A stretch of DNA of 64,000 nt. Source: Varroa destructor (Eukaryota; Arthropoda; Arachnida; Mesostigmata; Varroidae). The DNA lies in contig NW_019211460.1 in the NCBI RefSeq assembly GCF_002443255.2, positions 27,004,481-27,068,480 on the forward strand, written 5' to 3'. A program made the position numbers and the translations under genes. This document shows, piece after piece, positions 62,501 to 64,000 of this stretch. The notes beneath the pieces were generated by a model, which made no database searches, was not told the origin of the DNA, and saw only the letters and a list, made by a program, of their open reading frames with translations. The number at the start of each line of letters is the position of its first letter. The stretch's first letter is position 1.

Positions 62501-64000
62501 AGGTCGTCTACTAACGATTAAACGAGAAGCTGACATTTTCTACGAATGTAAATGTCTTAACATGCGGACGCAAGATGACTAATTTCTGGTTATTCCGTCA
62601 ACCTACTCTATTAGAAATATCAGATAAGTGATCGACCGTACGTCTGAATGTCGGTACACGTTAAGGATCGGAGTTAATACCCCCATTGAATTTCCGGACG
62701 GGGTAAACACGACCTTATTTGATAGGATTGATAGGCCGAGGCGGGTCCATTCAATGGACTGTCGATATTCATAGGCTTCCAACGCTTACCTTCGCACGCA
62801 CTCAAAGTCCGTTGTCAGATCCTTATTAAGGAAGAGGCGATATTCCATCCAGTGACGAAAACGCGAATGCCACGTTACTTGACGCAACATAAACCCAAAC
62901 AGAATGTGGAAACATTAACTTTAATTTGAAGTTTAAGTAAGTGTCAATACCACGAACACACTGCAGTCATCGCCATCTGATACTGCTACTGGGTTCAGAT
63001 GACAGATGTATTTATATACCGGCATCAAGTGGCAAATTTAGCTAGTAGGTACTATGGAAGCGTGCGTAGATACTATGGGAGAATATACTGCGGAGGGGCG
63101 AGTATATATCCATAACAATATGCAATAAAAGCAAGCTATATAAATATGTGAACGTGTTTAAGGTTTTGGCGTAGGCATGGCAACCTTTTATTTTCAATCA
63201 TTTGTCGCGTGCTATTCGCATCTCATAACTTGCCAACCATTAGCTTCGTTAAGGTCTTGTTGCTCTATTATGACCGTTTATTAAGATTAAGAAACTACAC
63301 AGAAGGTCAACCTGAAGCGAAATAAATTCGTTATAAGATTTTGAAGATAATCACTTGAAACGATCGTTAGGAAGCATCATTGTCGCTAGATCGACAAACC
63401 CTTCGGTATTATAATATTATCTTATCTAATTTTGTGTTCGCGCTAAACGAATGGTCTTTATAACTCTAAATCCATCCGGTCAAGGGGGAAAAAATACTAC
63501 TAGTAATACAATGCGTATTTGCTAAACCTGTGAGACGATGCGAGTATAACGATAATGGTTGATGAGATAAGAAATTTCTAACGGATCAGTAGGCACCTAC
63601 GAGTATGAAACCAACAAACGTAATGTAGCTCGCAGGCATCCTTTGCAAGATATATCGTAAATCGCAAAAAACGCCACGGGCTGTAGCATTTTTTTTTTTT
63701 ACTATTTTCCGCGGTATAATTGCACCATGTCGCGTTAGGGGATATCTATAATAAGCTGAATATATAAAACAGTTTAAGCATGCCGCAGTTACTAAGAGCC
63801 TCAAATGAACCATATTGTAACACAAAAATCTTAGCGAGGGGCGTTGAGCATAACGACCTCTACAAGTTGTGGTCTAGTAAACACTGCCTAACCTATCAGA
63901 TGGAGCGTCGAGAAAAGCGTAGCTTGGTCAATTTATAATAACGAGAAATGACTCAGTATCAGTCGCGTTGTTTCAGCAGCGACTTCGACAGCGGCTATCA
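59561..64000. other. Gene-poor stretch to window end
   Basis: No gene, RNA or mobile element recognised. It contains a ten-G run near 60532 and a small palindrome at about 60798-60818. Confidence 0.4.

Noticed and set aside
1..64000. CRISPR array, operon or viral insertion
   Set aside because: No regularly spaced repeats, prokaryotic gene order, integrase, reverse transcriptase or capsid-like frame was seen.

Overview
This is a eukaryotic window: one large intron-containing gene lies on the + strand in roughly the first 23 kb, followed by about 41 kb of AT-rich, gene-poor DNA. The gene encodes an LDL-receptor-related protein 1 (LRP1) orthologue. Short introns, AT-rich intergenic DNA, long (TA)n tracts and a receptor with only two stalk EGF modules suggest an invertebrate, most likely an arthropod (a mite or tick would fit). 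That placement is inference from style, not from a species-specific marker.

Layout. Positions 1-1606 hold the presumed 5' end; a possible signal-peptide exon is at 661-736. Positions 1607-23043 carry 22 well-supported coding exons whose reading phases agree at every junction: 13,239 nt from codon 1609 to the stop, which is 4,412 codons plus stop, or about 4,438 residues with the tentative first exon. Domain order: one LDLRa repeat, two EGF modules, two YWTD beta-propellers each followed by an EGF, eight LDLRa repeats, EGF pair, four propellers with EGFs, ten LDLRa repeats, EGF pair, one propeller and EGF, eleven LDLRa repeats, EGF pair, an eighth propeller, two EGF modules, a transmembrane helix and a tail of about 135 residues with one canonical NPxY motif. 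The 8/10/11 clusters and eight propellers fit LRP1; megalin/LRP2 would have a seven-repeat first cluster.

From 23044 on there is a 3' UTR of unknown length, then DNA with no recognisable complete gene. It contains an intact tRNA-Ser(GCT) at 40012-40093, a decayed tRNA-Ser copy near 59.5 kb, a perfect 23-bp hairpin at 35254-35302, a ~1 kb segment bounded by a 30-nt exact inverted repeat (31191-32176), a two-copy dispersed repeat (33974-34074 and 37685-37801) and several microsatellites. Some minus-strand stretches resemble exons (good splice signals around open frames, mainly at 26.6-27.2, 30.4, 35.8-40.2 and 51.4-54.9 kb). They may belong to an unidentified minus-strand gene or be chance; they are given as findings, not as genes.

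The LRP1 product would be a giant type I endocytic receptor: LDLRa clusters bind ligands, propeller/EGF units release them in acidic endosomes, and the tail NPxY recruits PTB-domain adaptors. No obvious new multi-gene system was found. The most unusual points are the altered receptor tail, the apparent loss of the usual furin site, a GC-AG intron, a 4.9-kb coding exon, and the unexplained inverted repeats.
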